A stretch of DNA of 64,000 nt, taken from assembly GCA_963204815.1 (NCBI GenBank), contig CAUJHQ010000029.1, forward strand, positions 1-64,000. Direction: 5' to 3'. The position numbers and the translations under genes were made by a program. Origin of the DNA: Pseudomonadota bacterium. GTDB taxonomy: Bacteria > Pseudomonadota > Gammaproteobacteria > Burkholderiales > Burkholderiaceae_C. Every line of letters starts with the position of its first letter. Within the stretch, counting starts at the first letter, position 1. The notes beneath the pieces are model-generated. The model saw only the letters and a program-made list of their open reading frames with translations, did no database searches and was not told where the DNA came from. Of this stretch, positions 30,100-39,020 are shown piece by piece.

Positions 30100-30118
30100 G
30101 GCCGGAAACCTCGGCGGG

Positions 30119-30162
30119 CTTGAAGTGGTGAACGCAGCACCGCAGCGGTGCCGCCCTTCAAG
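30119..30162. promoter_or_regulatory. nested inverted repeats between divergent oxygenase genes
   Basis: CTTGAAG (30119-30125) and CTTCAAG (30156-30162) are complementary and enclose a perfect GCACCG-CAG-CGGTGC hairpin (30136-30150). It lies between the divergent Rieske oxygenase and monooxygenase starts and could be an operator or an overlapping control site. Confidence 0.4.
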
Positions 30163-30264
30163 AGCAATTTCCGGCCGCCGGGGTGGCTTCGCACCGCGAC
30201 AGTGAACGCTTCTACTCTCGCTGTCCAGGATAGCAGGGGCCATGCCACTGGACACAATGGCCGC

Positions 30265-31710
30265 ATGAACGAATGCGACGTGCTGATCCTCGGCGCCGGC
30301 ATGTCCGGCCTGTGCATGGCCGCGCAGCTCAAGCGCGCCGGCCGCACCGGCTTCGCCGTGCTCGAGCAGTCGCCCGGCCTCGGCGGCACCTGGTGGGACA
30401 ACCGCTACCCCGGCGCGCATGTCGACGTGCCGGCACCGCTCTACTCGTTCTCGTTCGCGCCGAACCCGAAGTGGACGCGCCGCTTCGCCGCCGCGCCCGA
30501 GATCCAGGCCTACATGCAGGACGTGGCGGCTCGCGAGGGCCTGGCGCCGCACCTGCACTTCGGCGTGCGCGTCACGCGCGCGGTGTTCGACGAAGGCACG
30601 GCACGCTGGCGCGTCGAGACCGACGACGGCACGGTCTGGTCGGCGCGTCACTTCGTCTGCAGCACCGGCCCGCTGTCGCGCCCGCGGCTGCCGGCCATCG
30701 CGGGCATCGGGAGCTTCGCCGGCCGCGTGCTGCACTCGGCGCGCTGGGACGCCGGCTTCGACGCAGCGGGCCAGCGCATCGGCGTCATCGGCACCGGCTC
30801 GACGGCCTCGCAGCTGATCCCGCCGCTGGCCGAGGGCGCGGCGCAGCTCACGGTGTTCCAGCGCACGGCGAACTGGGTGCTGCCGCGGCTGGACCGGCCC
30901 TACGGCACGCTCGACCGCACGCTGGCGCGCCTGCCGCCGTACGCCGCCGCGGTGCGCGCGTTCTGGTACGCGGTGCTCGAATGGGGCCGGCGCGGCTTCG
31001 ACGACGGCAGCGTCGCGCGCCGCGGCATGCACCGCACCGCCGAAGCGCTGCTGCGGCGCCAGGTGCCCGACGCCGCGCTGCGCGCCAAGCTGCGGCCGCC
31101 GTATCCGCTGGGCTGCAAGCGGCTGATCTATTCCAACGACTACTACCGCGCGCTGGTGCGGCCGAACGTGGCGCTCGTCACCGACGCCATCGCGCGCATC
31201 ACGCCCGCCGGCGTCGTCACCGCCGACGGCCGCGCGCACGCTCTCGACGTGCTGGTCTGCGCCACCGGCTTCGACGTCGAGCACTCGATGGCGCACGTGG
31301 ACATCGTCGGCCGCGGCGGCCGGCGGCTGGCCGACGCCTGGCGCGACGGCCCCGAGGCGCACCGTGGGCTCACGGTGCCGGGCTTCCCCAACCTCTTCCT
31401 GATGCTGGGGCCGAACACCGCCACCGGCCACACGTCGACGCTGCTGTACATCGAGCCCGGCGTGGCCTGGGTGCTGCGCGCGCTGCGCGAGGCGGAACAC
31501 CGCGGTGCGGCGACCGTGGAGGTGCGCGCCGACGCCGCACGCGCGTACAACGACCGGCTGCAGGCGCGGCTGAAGGATTCGGTGTGGAGCACCTGCCGCA
31601 GCTGGTACCGTGCCGACAGCGGCCGCAACATCGCGCTCTGGCCCGGCTTCACGCGCGAGTACGTGCGTGCGTTGCAGCGCTGCCGCTTCGAGGACTACGC
31701 CTTCGCCTGA
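30265..31710 (+). CDS. flavin-containing Baeyer-Villiger-type monooxygenase
   Basis: A 481-residue FAD/NADPH oxygenase. It has the FAD motif ILGAGMSGLCMAAQL, the fingerprint FAGRVLHSARWD (FxGxxxHxxxWD), GGTWWDNRYPGAHVDVP and the NADPH motif GVIGTGSTASQ. Baeyer-Villiger enzymes insert oxygen next to a ketone carbonyl to give esters or lactones. The ATG at 30265 (MNECDVLILG) is preferred to one at 30148, which would add 39 residues without homology. A methyltransferase gene starts 5 bases after its stop. Confidence 0.9.
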   Translation: MNECDVLILGAGMSGLCMAAQLKRAGRTGFAVLEQSPGLGGTWWDNRYPGAHVDVPAPLYSFSFAPNPKWTRRFAAAPEIQAYMQDVAAREGLAPHLHFGVRVTRAVFDEGTARWRVETDDGTVWSARHFVCSTGPLSRPRLPAIAGIGSFAGRVLHSARWDAGFDAAGQRIGVIGTGSTASQLIPPLAEGAAQLTVFQRTANWVLPRLDRPYGTLDRTLARLPPYAAAVRAFWYAVLEWGRRGFDDGSVARRGMHRTAEALLRRQVPDAALRAKLRPPYPLGCKRLIYSNDYYRALVRPNVALVTDAIARITPAGVVTADGRAHALDVLVCATGFDVEHSMAHVDIVGRGGRRLADAWRDGPEAHRGLTVPGFPNLFLMLGPNTATGHTSTLLYIEPGVAWVLRALREAEHRGAATVEVRADAARAYNDRLQARLKDSVWSTCRSWYRADSGRNIALWPGFTREYVRALQRCRFEDYAFA

Positions 31711-31715
31711 ACCAC

Positions 31716-32504
31716 ATGAAGACTCTGATCGCCGCTCTCGCCCTCGCCGCTTCGTGGCCTGCCTTCGCGCAGGACGAGGTGCCCTTCATCGTCACCCCCG
31801 ACAACGTCACGCTGGCGATGCTGCAGGTGGCCGGCGTCGGCCCGAACGACCACGTGATCGACCTCGGATCGGGCGACGGCCGCATCGTCATCACCGCCGC
31901 GAAGCGCTTCGGCGCCACCGGCCTGGGCGTGGAGATCGTGCCCGACCTCGTCAAGCAGAGCCAGGACCACGCGCGCAAGGCCGGCGTGGCAGCGAAGGTG
32001 GAGTTCCGCACACAGGACCTCTTCGAGACCGACCTCGCGCGCGCCAGCGTGGTCACGATGTACCTGCTGCCCGACGTGAACCTGCAGCTGCGCGACCGCC
32101 TGCTCGCGCTGCCGCCGGGCACGCGCGTCGTCTCGCATGACTGGGACATGGGCGACTGGGCGCCCGACCGCACGCTCACGCTCGACGTGCCCGACAAGGC
32201 CATCGGCCGCGAGAAGCGCTCGAACGTGCACCTGTGGGTGGTGCCGGCGCGCGTGCACGGGCGCTGGTGCACGGCTGGCGGCTCGATTCAGATCGTGCAG
32301 CGCTTCCAGACCTTCAGCGCCACGGTCATGCTCGCCGGCAGCACCGTGCCGGCGATGGTGTTCGACGGCCGCATCGCCGGCAGCACGCTCGCCGCCGGCG
32401 GCCGCCACTTCGCGAAGCTGGCCGCCGAGGGCGACGGCTTGACGCTGCGGGAGATCGCCGTGCCGGCCGGCGCGCTGCAGGGGCGCCGCTTCAGCCGCTG
32501 CTGA
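31716..32504 (+). CDS. exported SAM-dependent methyltransferase-like protein
   Basis: A 262-residue protein with a clear cleavable signal peptide (MKTLIAALALAASWPAFAQ) followed by a Rossmann methyltransferase domain: HVIDLGSGDGRIVITAAKRF is motif I, GVEIVPDLVKQS motif II, and VVTMYLLPDVN a motif IV-like segment. S-adenosylmethionine is not known to be available in the periplasm, so an exported enzyme of this type is odd. The C-terminal 80 residues form an all-beta extension without a known match. It is probably co-transcribed with the monooxygenase. Confidence 0.8.
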   Translation: MKTLIAALALAASWPAFAQDEVPFIVTPDNVTLAMLQVAGVGPNDHVIDLGSGDGRIVITAAKRFGATGLGVEIVPDLVKQSQDHARKAGVAAKVEFRTQDLFETDLARASVVTMYLLPDVNLQLRDRLLALPPGTRVVSHDWDMGDWAPDRTLTLDVPDKAIGREKRSNVHLWVVPARVHGRWCTAGGSIQIVQRFQTFSATVMLAGSTVPAMVFDGRIAGSTLAAGGRHFAKLAAEGDGLTLREIAVPAGALQGRRFSRC

Positions 32505-32519
32505 GTCGCTGCTGAGCCG

Positions 32520-33953
32520 CTAGAAGCTCGGCAAGGTCGCCAGCGACACGCGGCCCGCTGCCGCGTCGGCCATCACCTGCTCACGCACGTTCCAGCCGCG
32601 CAGCTTGCCGGGGTTCAGCAGGCCGGCCGGGTCGAAGCGCATCTTGGTGGCGACGACGTCGGGGTTGACCTGGCCCTGCTTGCCGTCCTCGACGATGTAG
32701 ACGTGCGGGTTGGCGATGTAGACACCGTGGTCGCGGTGGATCTGCATGATCTCGTTCAGCCGCGCGTCGGTGCTGTAGCGCACCAGCTGCAGGCCGCTGC
32801 AGTTCATCGCGCCTTCCTTGGTGCGGATGAACTCCAGGTGCACCAGCACTTCGTCGCCCAGGGCCTTGCGCAGGTCCTTCGCCTGCTGCACGTGGCGCGC
32901 GGCGTCGAAGCCGCTCTGGATGTAGGTGAGGCCCTTGTCGACCTTCATCGCGTGCAGCGTCGTGTGGTTCCAGGTGTACTCGACGATGGTGCGGTTGCTC
33001 GCCTTCACCTCGGCCGCCGTCTTGCGGTAGGTGACGGTACCGCCGAAGGCCTGCACCAGCTGCTGCAGGCCGGCTTCGGCGAACTCGGCCACCAGCGTGA
33101 ACACCGCGTGGCCGCCCGCCGCCATGTGGCCGGCCAGCCAGGGCACGGCGGCCAGCAGCAGGTCCGGGATGGGGGCGGCAAGCAGCGTGACGCTCTTCTT
33201 CACGATGCCGGGCGCGGCGGCCAGCGCATCGGCGAATTCGACCGCGGCGTCGAAACCGTCGAACGAGACGATGGCCTCCAGCCAGGCGTGCGCCGGCGCC
33301 AGCCCCACTTCCAGTTCGAGCACGAGGCCGTTGGTGCCGTACACGTGGTGCAGCAGCAGCGCCTCAGGCGCGCGCAGTTCCACCGTCTTGGGCTCGGGCT
33401 CGATCGTCATCGCCTTCACGCCGAGCACGTTGCCGGTGCTGGCGAGCGGGCCGTAGTTGATGCTGCCGACGCCGCCGAAGCCGCCGCCGTACAGGCCGCC
33501 CAGCGTGGCGCTGCGGAAGGTGCTGGGCACGCAGCGCAGCTCCCAACCTTCGGCCTGGGTCTGGCGGTCCATCTCCATCATGCGGATGCCGGCCTGCGCG
33601 CGCGCCACGCCGGGCTTGTGCCACAGCAGGCGGTTGTAGGCCGACAGGTCGAGGATCACGCCGCCGTGGAGCGGCATGCACTGGCCGTAGTTGCCGGTGC
33701 CGCTGCCGCGAGCCGTGATCGGTATGCCCGCCGCAGCGCAGCCGGCGACGACGGCACGGATCTCGTCCTCGGTCTTCGGCCGCGCCACGGCGTCGGCGCG
33801 CAACTCGCTCAGCTGGCGCTTGAGCACCGGGCTGAACCAGTAGAAGTCCTGGCTCAGGCGCTCGACGCGCGCGTCGGTGATCCACTCGATCGCAGGCAGG
33901 GCCTGCACGAGGGCGGCGGTGCGCGTGCGCACGGTGTCGGGGTCGAAGGTCAT
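32520..33953 (-). CDS. FAD-binding oxidoreductase (GlcD/D-lactate dehydrogenase type)
   Basis: A 477-residue flavoprotein. The FAD-binding PCMH domain has PITARGSGTGNYGQCMPLHG and PSTFRSATLGGLYGGGFGG; the C-terminal FAD-oxidase domain ends MRFDPAGLLNPGKLRGW. It probably oxidises a 2-hydroxy acid or similar. It is the last gene of the six-gene transport and catabolic operon, starting 2 bases after the amidohydrolase stop. No FeS partner (GlcF) is present. Confidence 0.88.
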   Translation of the reverse strand: MTFDPDTVRTRTAALVQALPAIEWITDARVERLSQDFYWFSPVLKRQLSELRADAVARPKTEDEIRAVVAGCAAAGIPITARGSGTGNYGQCMPLHGGVILDLSAYNRLLWHKPGVARAQAGIRMMEMDRQTQAEGWELRCVPSTFRSATLGGLYGGGFGGVGSINYGPLASTGNVLGVKAMTIEPEPKTVELRAPEALLLHHVYGTNGLVLELEVGLAPAHAWLEAIVSFDGFDAAVEFADALAAAPGIVKKSVTLLAAPIPDLLLAAVPWLAGHMAAGGHAVFTLVAEFAEAGLQQLVQAFGGTVTYRKTAAEVKASNRTIVEYTWNHTTLHAMKVDKGLTYIQSGFDAARHVQQAKDLRKALGDEVLVHLEFIRTKEGAMNCSGLQLVRYSTDARLNEIMQIHRDHGVYIANPHVYIVEDGKQGQVNPDVVATKMRFDPAGLLNPGKLRGWNVREQVMADAAAGRVSLATLPSF

Positions 33954-33955
33954 CG

Positions 33956-35356
33956 TCACAGCATCATCGAAACGAGGCGCTGCGCGTCGGCGCGCAGCGC
34001 GGCAAGGTCCAGACCGGGAATCGTGTCGCGCTCGACGACGACACGCCCGTGCACGAGCAGCGCGCGCAGCGGCGTGCGGCCGCCGCTGGCCACCGGCCCG
34101 AGAGCGGGGTCGTGCAGGCCGAAGTGGCGCGGCTCGTTCAGGTCGTAGACGGCGATGTCGGCGGCCTGCCCCACTTCGAGCACGCCGACGCCTTCCAGAC
34201 CCATCATCTTCGCGCCGCCGGCGGTGCCGATGTGGACCACGTCTTCCACCGTCATCGCGTTGGCCAGCCCGCCGGGCTGCGGGCCGCGCGGGCCGGCGCG
34301 CGGGTCGGCGCGGTGCACCAGCCAGGCCATGTGCGCCTCGCTCGCCATGTCGGCCGCCTCGTTGCTGGCCGCACCGTCGACCGCCAGGCCCACCGGTACG
34401 CCGAGCGCCAGCGCCTCCGGGATGCGCGCGATGCCCGAGCCGAGCCGCGCGTTGCTCTGCGGGCAGTGCGCGATGCCGGTGCCGGTCTCGGCGCAGCGCT
34501 TCAGTTCGGCGTCCGACAGGTGCACCATGTGCGCGTACCAGACGTCGGGGCCGACCCATTCGTGGCTTTCGACGAACTCCAGCGGCGTGCAGTCGTGCAC
34601 CTCGCGCGCCCAGCGCACGTAGTCGTAGGTCTCCGACAGGTGGCTGTGCAGGCGGATGCCCAGGCGCCGCGCCTCGCGCGCCATCAGCTTCAGCTCTTCG
34701 GGGCGGCAGCTCCAGTTCGGCGTGGTGATGGCGCTCACCACCGTGCGCATCGGCATCGGGCCGCGCTGGTGGAAGCGCTGGACGTCACGCTCGACGCTGG
34801 CGAGGAAGGCTTCCAGCGACTCGGGCATCACCTGCGGCGGTGCTTCCTCGTCGGTCATCGCACGCGCCTGCGTCTGGCCGCCGCGCGCGAGCACGAAGCG
34901 CAGGCCGAGTTTCTCGGCCTCCTCGAACACGACCGCGCTGGCGTCGAACGGGATGCCCGGGTAGTAGTGGTACTGGTGGTCCGACACGGTGCTGCAACCC
35001 GACAGCGCGAGTTCCACCAGGCCGACACGGGCGGCGATGCGCAGCACCTCTTCGCGGTCGAAGAAGCGGCGGTACTTCACCGGCACCGCGGCCAGCCACG
35101 GCACCAGCGGCAGGTCGATGCCACCGGGGATGCCCTTCAGCAGGCTCTGGAACAGGTGGTGGTGCGTGTTGACCCAGCCCGGGTAGACGACGCAGCCGGC
35201 GGCGTCGAGCACGCGCTCGCCGGGCTCGGCGTTCAGCGTGCCGATGCCGGTGATGACGCCGCCGCGGATGCGCAGGTCGTTGCCGCCAGTGGCGCGCGGC
35301 GTGTCGCGGCGGCCGGTCATCAGGTGCGCCGCACCCTTGATCAGGAGGTCAGTCAT
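33956..35356 (-). CDS. amidohydrolase, 8-oxoguanine deaminase-like (ATZ/TRZ family)
   Basis: A 466-residue metal-dependent deaminase/hydrolase. Metal-binding motifs are VNTHHHLFQS (HxH), the RLHSHLSETYD His, an AHMVHLSDAE His and GLAVDGAASNE (Asp). The HHH-L-QS and SDHQYHYYP segments resemble the 8-oxoguanine/isocytosine deaminase group and the chlorotriazine hydrolases. The ATG at 35356 gives MTDLLIKGAAHL; an alternative ATG 12 bases upstream exists. The start codon lies in a 25-bp tandem repeat at the permease junction. Confidence 0.85.
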   Translation of the reverse strand: MTDLLIKGAAHLMTGRRDTPRATGGNDLRIRGGVITGIGTLNAEPGERVLDAAGCVVYPGWVNTHHHLFQSLLKGIPGGIDLPLVPWLAAVPVKYRRFFDREEVLRIAARVGLVELALSGCSTVSDHQYHYYPGIPFDASAVVFEEAEKLGLRFVLARGGQTQARAMTDEEAPPQVMPESLEAFLASVERDVQRFHQRGPMPMRTVVSAITTPNWSCRPEELKLMAREARRLGIRLHSHLSETYDYVRWAREVHDCTPLEFVESHEWVGPDVWYAHMVHLSDAELKRCAETGTGIAHCPQSNARLGSGIARIPEALALGVPVGLAVDGAASNEAADMASEAHMAWLVHRADPRAGPRGPQPGGLANAMTVEDVVHIGTAGGAKMMGLEGVGVLEVGQAADIAVYDLNEPRHFGLHDPALGPVASGGRTPLRALLVHGRVVVERDTIPGLDLAALRADAQRLVSMML

Positions 35357-35420
35357 GGTTCGCTTCACTCGAACTAGTCATGGTTCGCTTCGCTCGAACT
35401 AGTCATGGTTCGCTTCGCTC
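35351..35420. repeat. 25-bp tandem repeat (2.8 copies) at a gene junction
   Basis: Three consecutive copies of AGTCATGGTTCGCTTC + (A/G)CTCGAACT at 35351-35375, 35376-35400 and 35401-35420 (incomplete); the first differs from the second at one base (35367). On the minus strand one copy encodes the last codons and TAG stop of the permease and another supplies the ATGACT start of the amidohydrolase. Confidence 0.9.
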
Positions 35421-36193
35421 TCGTGCCAGCCCCCCAGCGCCCACTTCGACAGCACCGACATCAGCGCGAACAGCGCCACGCCGGTGAGCGTGATGAGCAG
35501 CAGCGCCGCGAACATGCGCGGGATGTTGAGCTGGTAGCCCGCCTGCAGGATCTGGTACGCCAGCCCGGTGCCGGTGCCGCCGGTGCCGGCGACGAACTCG
35601 GCCACCACCGCGCCGATCAGCGCCAGCCCCGAGCTGATGCGCAGGCCGCCGAAGAAGTACGGCAGCGCCGACGGAATGCGCAGCCGCACCAGCACCTGGA
35701 GCCGGCTCGCGCGGTTGAGCTTGAAGTAGCTCATCAGCCCCGGGTTCACGCTGCGCAGGCCGAGCGTGGTGTTCGCGATGATGGGGAACAACGCCACCAG
35801 CGTCGCGCAGATCACCAGCGAGGCGGTCGGGTCCTTGACCCAGATGATGATGAGCGGCGCGATCGCGACGATGGGCGTCACCTGCAGCAGCACGGCGTAC
35901 GGGAACAGCGCCGTCTCGATGAGGCGGCTCTGCACGAACGCGAACGCGATCAGCACCCCGATCACGGTGGCCGCGATGAACGAGAACAGCGTGATCTTCA
36001 GCGTGTTGACGAGCGCGCCGAAGAGCAGCGCCGCATCGGTCACCAGCGTCTTGGCCACCAGCCACGGCGAAGGCACCAGGTAGGGCTTGATGTCGAAGCC
36101 GACGACCAGCCCGTGCCACACCGCGATCAGCACGACGGCCACCACCAGCGGGTAGACCACGCGTTGGGCGTCGCCTTTCAGGACGCCGCTCAT
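35399..36193 (-). CDS. ABC transporter permease (SsuC/TauC/ThiX type)
   Basis: A 264-residue inner membrane permease with about six helices and the cytoplasmic EAA-like loop LRIPSALPYFFGGLRISSGL. It belongs to the binding-protein-dependent family importing taurine, sulfonates, nitrate or pyrimidine precursors. It overlaps the ATPase gene by four bases upstream. Its 3' end lies in a tandem 25-bp repeat. Confidence 0.93.
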   Translation of the reverse strand: MSGVLKGDAQRVVYPLVVAVVLIAVWHGLVVGFDIKPYLVPSPWLVAKTLVTDAALLFGALVNTLKITLFSFIAATVIGVLIAFAFVQSRLIETALFPYAVLLQVTPIVAIAPLIIIWVKDPTASLVICATLVALFPIIANTTLGLRSVNPGLMSYFKLNRASRLQVLVRLRIPSALPYFFGGLRISSGLALIGAVVAEFVAGTGGTGTGLAYQILQAGYQLNIPRMFAALLLITLTGVALFALMSVLSKWALGGWHESEANHD

Positions 36194-36984
36194 GCCAGCG
36201 CTCCTTCGGGGTCGGCGCTGCTGGCGCGCAGCAGGCTGTCCTGCAGGCGCTTCGCGTAGCCGCTGAAGGCCGTCGAGACGCGGAAGTCGGGGCCGCGCGG
36301 GTAGGGTTCGTCGATCGTCACCTCCTCGATCACGCGGCCCGGCCGCGCCGCCATGACGACGACGCGCGTGGACAGGTACACCGCCTCGTAGATGGAGTGG
36401 GTGACGAAGATGACCGTGAGCTTCTGCTTCTGCCACAACGCGAGCAGTTCGCCGTCGAGCTTGTTGCGCGTGATCTCGTCGAGCGCGCCGAAGGGTTCGT
36501 CCATCAGCAGCAGCGTGGGCTGCGTGACGAGGCCGCGCGCGATCGACACCCGCATCTGCATGCCGCCCGACAGCTCGCGCGGCAGGTTCGTCGAGAACTT
36601 GTCCAGGCCCACGAGCGCGAGCGACTCGCCGACGCGGCGGTCGGCCTCGGCGCGCGGCACGCCGGCCAGGTCCAGCGGCAGGCGCACGTTGCTCTGCACG
36701 CGCGACCACGGCATCAGCGTCGCTTCCTGGAAGACGAAGCTCAGGCGGTGGCCCGAGCTCTCGACCTCGTGCACCGGCTTGCGCCACAGCAGCAGGCGGC
36801 CGTCGCTGGGCTCCAGCAGGCCGGCCACCATCTTCAGCAACGTGCTCTTGCCGCAGCCCGAAGGGCCGAGCAGGGTGACGAACTCGCCTTCGCGCACCGT
36901 GAGGTTCACGGGCAGCAGGGCCTGGGTGCCGTTGGGGTAGGTCTTTTCGGCCGAGAGGACTTCGACCGCTGGAATGTCAGTCAT
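36190..36984 (-). CDS. ABC transporter ATP-binding protein (SsuB/TauB/ThiZ type)
   Basis: A 264-residue ATPase with Walker A LLGPSGCGKSTLLKM, Q-loop FVFQEATLMPW, signature LSGGMQMRVSIARGL, Walker B LLLMDEPFGALDE and the H-switch VTHSIYEAV. It powers the adjacent permease. Its start overlaps the end of the oxygenase gene (ATGA at 36981-36984). Confidence 0.95.
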   Translation of the reverse strand: MTDIPAVEVLSAEKTYPNGTQALLPVNLTVREGEFVTLLGPSGCGKSTLLKMVAGLLEPSDGRLLLWRKPVHEVESSGHRLSFVFQEATLMPWSRVQSNVRLPLDLAGVPRAEADRRVGESLALVGLDKFSTNLPRELSGGMQMRVSIARGLVTQPTLLLMDEPFGALDEITRNKLDGELLALWQKQKLTVIFVTHSIYEAVYLSTRVVVMAARPGRVIEEVTIDEPYPRGPDFRVSTAFSGYAKRLQDSLLRASSADPEGALA

Positions 36985-37871
36985 GCAACGACGGTGGTTT
37001 TCTTGTACATGGCGACGAGGTGCTCGCCGGCGGTGATGGGGCCGTAGCGCGCCGGCCGCTGCGCGCTGACGCAGGTGGGCAGCGGCAGGATGTTCGCTTC
37101 GGCGTCGAGGTCGAAGAAGTAGGCGATCGACCAGCGCTCGCGGCCGCCGAAGCGGTTCACCACGCGGTGCACCGTGCTGCGCCAGCGGTCGTTCGTCCAG
37201 CGCTGCATCATGTCGCCGATGTTGACGACGTAGGCGCCGGGCAGCGGCGGCACGTCGAGCCAGTGGCCCTGCGCGTGCTGCACCTGCAGACCGCCGGCGT
37301 CGCTCTGCGCCAGCAGCGTGAGCGCGCCCCAGTCGGTGTGCGCGCCGCAACCGATCTGGCCCGGCGCCGCCGTGGCGGGCTGCGGCGGGTAGTGCAGCAG
37401 CCGCGTCGTGCAGGTGGGGTGGCGCGTGAAGGCGTCGAAGTGGCCCGCTGGCAGGCCGAGCGCGAGTTCGAACAAGCCCAGCAGCCGGCCGGCGAGCGCG
37501 CGCATCGCCGCCGAGTAGGCCTCGCACGCGGCGCGGAAGCCCGGCAGCAGCGCCTCGTCGGGCCATCGGTTCGGGGCGATGGCCTCGACGCCGAGGTAGA
37601 AGCTCTCCTTCAGGTCCGGCGGCTGCGCGGGGTCGAGCGCCTGCCAGCCGATGGGGTCGAAGCCGCGGTGGTTGGCGTCGATGTGCCAGCGCTCCTTCGT
37701 GGCCTCGGGCAGCGCGAAGAAGCGCCGGCCGGCGTCGAAGCCGCCCAGTACCACGGCGTCTGGCACGCCGTGGCCGGTGACGGCGAAGAAGCCGGTGCCG
37801 GTGAGCGCTTCGTCGATGCGCGCCGCCAGTTCGGCGGGCGGCGCCGCCGCGAGGTCGAGGACGGGGATCAC
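36981..37871 (-). CDS. 2-oxoglutarate/Fe(II)-dependent oxygenase (isopenicillin N synthase-like)
   Basis: A 296-residue oxygenase of the isopenicillin N synthase fold. The iron ligands are His and Asp in GCGAHTDWGALTLL (HxD) and a later His in RSTVHRVVNR; the 2-oxoglutarate-binding RxS is RERWSIAYF. The start is a GTG overlapping the stop of the binding-protein gene (GTGA at 37868-37871). Encoded in the middle of an uptake operon, it probably oxidises the imported substrate or a product of it. Confidence 0.87.
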   Translation of the reverse strand: MIPVLDLAAAPPAELAARIDEALTGTGFFAVTGHGVPDAVVLGGFDAGRRFFALPEATKERWHIDANHRGFDPIGWQALDPAQPPDLKESFYLGVEAIAPNRWPDEALLPGFRAACEAYSAAMRALAGRLLGLFELALGLPAGHFDAFTRHPTCTTRLLHYPPQPATAAPGQIGCGAHTDWGALTLLAQSDAGGLQVQHAQGHWLDVPPLPGAYVVNIGDMMQRWTNDRWRSTVHRVVNRFGGRERWSIAYFFDLDAEANILPLPTCVSAQRPARYGPITAGEHLVAMYKKTTVVA

Positions 37872-38845
37872 GGCAGGATCTTCAGGCCCTTCACGAACTC
37901 GGTCGTGTAGGTCTTCTTGACGTCGACCTTGGCGGGGTCGAGCAGCTTCATCGAGACCATCATGTCGTAGGTCTTCTTGATGCGCTCGTCGGTCAGGACG
38001 CCGATGCCCAGCTTGGCCGCATCGCCGCCGGTGACCATGCCGGTGGCGTTCATCAGCTTGATGCCGTTGGCCAGCAGGTCGTCGGTCATGTTGGGGTTGT
38101 CCTTCTTGATCAGCGCGTTGGCCGCCTTCGGGTCGCCCTTCAGGTAGTCCTTCCAGCCCTGCATGGTCGCCTTCACGAAGGCCGCCACCTGCTTGGGCTT
38201 CTTCTTCAGCGTGTCCTCCATGCAGACGATGGTGGTCGAGTACGGTGTCCAGCCGTGGTCGGACAGCAGGAACACGCTGGGCTTGAACTTCGCTTCCTTC
38301 TCGATCGCGTAGGGCTCGCTCGACAGGTAGCCCTGCTGCACCGCGTTCTTGTCGGCGACGAAGGGCTGGATGTTGAAGGTGTAGGGCCGCACCTGCGAGT
38401 CCTGCAGGCCGAAGGTGGCCTTCATCCAGGGCCAGAAGTTGGTGTTGGCGTCGGCCGAGATGAGGATGGTCTTGCCCTTCAGGTCGGCCATCGACTTGAA
38501 GGTCTCGGGGTGGCCGATCATGACCTGCGGGTCCTTCTGGAACGCCGCCGCCACGGTGACGGCGGCGATGCCCTGCTCGCGCGCCTTCATGGTCTGCACG
38601 TCGTAGCCCATGAAGCAGTCGACCTGGCCAGCGGCGAGCAGCTGCATGCCGTTGACCTGCGGGCCGCCCATGCGGATGGTGACGTCCAGGCCCTCCTTCT
38701 TGTACAGGCCGGTCGCGATGGCCTGGTAGAAGCCGCCGTGCTCGGCCTGGGCGTACCAGTTGGTCAGGTAGGTGAACTTCTCCTGCGCGTGCGCCGTGCC
38801 GGCGGCGAGCAGGACCGCGGCAGCGCCGAGGATTCGCATGGTCAT
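37868..38845 (-). CDS. ABC transporter substrate-binding protein (NMT1/THI5 type)
   Basis: A 325-residue periplasmic binding protein with signal peptide ending AAGTAHAQ. The FTYLTNWYAQAEHGGFYQAI start is typical of the NMT1/THI5-like family, which binds pyrimidine or other heterocyclic precursors and some sulfonates. It is first in the operon, so expressed at the highest level, as common for binding proteins. Two ATGs (38845, 38839) are possible. Confidence 0.92.
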   Translation of the reverse strand: MTMRILGAAAVLLAAGTAHAQEKFTYLTNWYAQAEHGGFYQAIATGLYKKEGLDVTIRMGGPQVNGMQLLAAGQVDCFMGYDVQTMKAREQGIAAVTVAAAFQKDPQVMIGHPETFKSMADLKGKTILISADANTNFWPWMKATFGLQDSQVRPYTFNIQPFVADKNAVQQGYLSSEPYAIEKEAKFKPSVFLLSDHGWTPYSTTIVCMEDTLKKKPKQVAAFVKATMQGWKDYLKGDPKAANALIKKDNPNMTDDLLANGIKLMNATGMVTGGDAAKLGIGVLTDERIKKTYDMMVSMKLLDPAKVDVKKTYTTEFVKGLKILP

Positions 38846-39020
38846 GATCGTGTCTCCTGGTGGGGATCAGGTGATGGGCATCAGGGCAGAACACGCAGGT
38901 CCCTGACGAAGAGGCGGCCGCGAATGCGGCCGCCGGCAGGATATCGCAGTGGCCCCGCGTGCATGCTTCCGGTGCATGGCCGCACCCGGAAGCACGCGAC
39001 GTGCCACGCCGCCGTGAGGG

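Noticed and set aside
35351-35420. Tandem repeat as an attachment site of a mobile element
   Set aside because: No integrase, transposase or tRNA nearby and genes on both sides belong to one operon.
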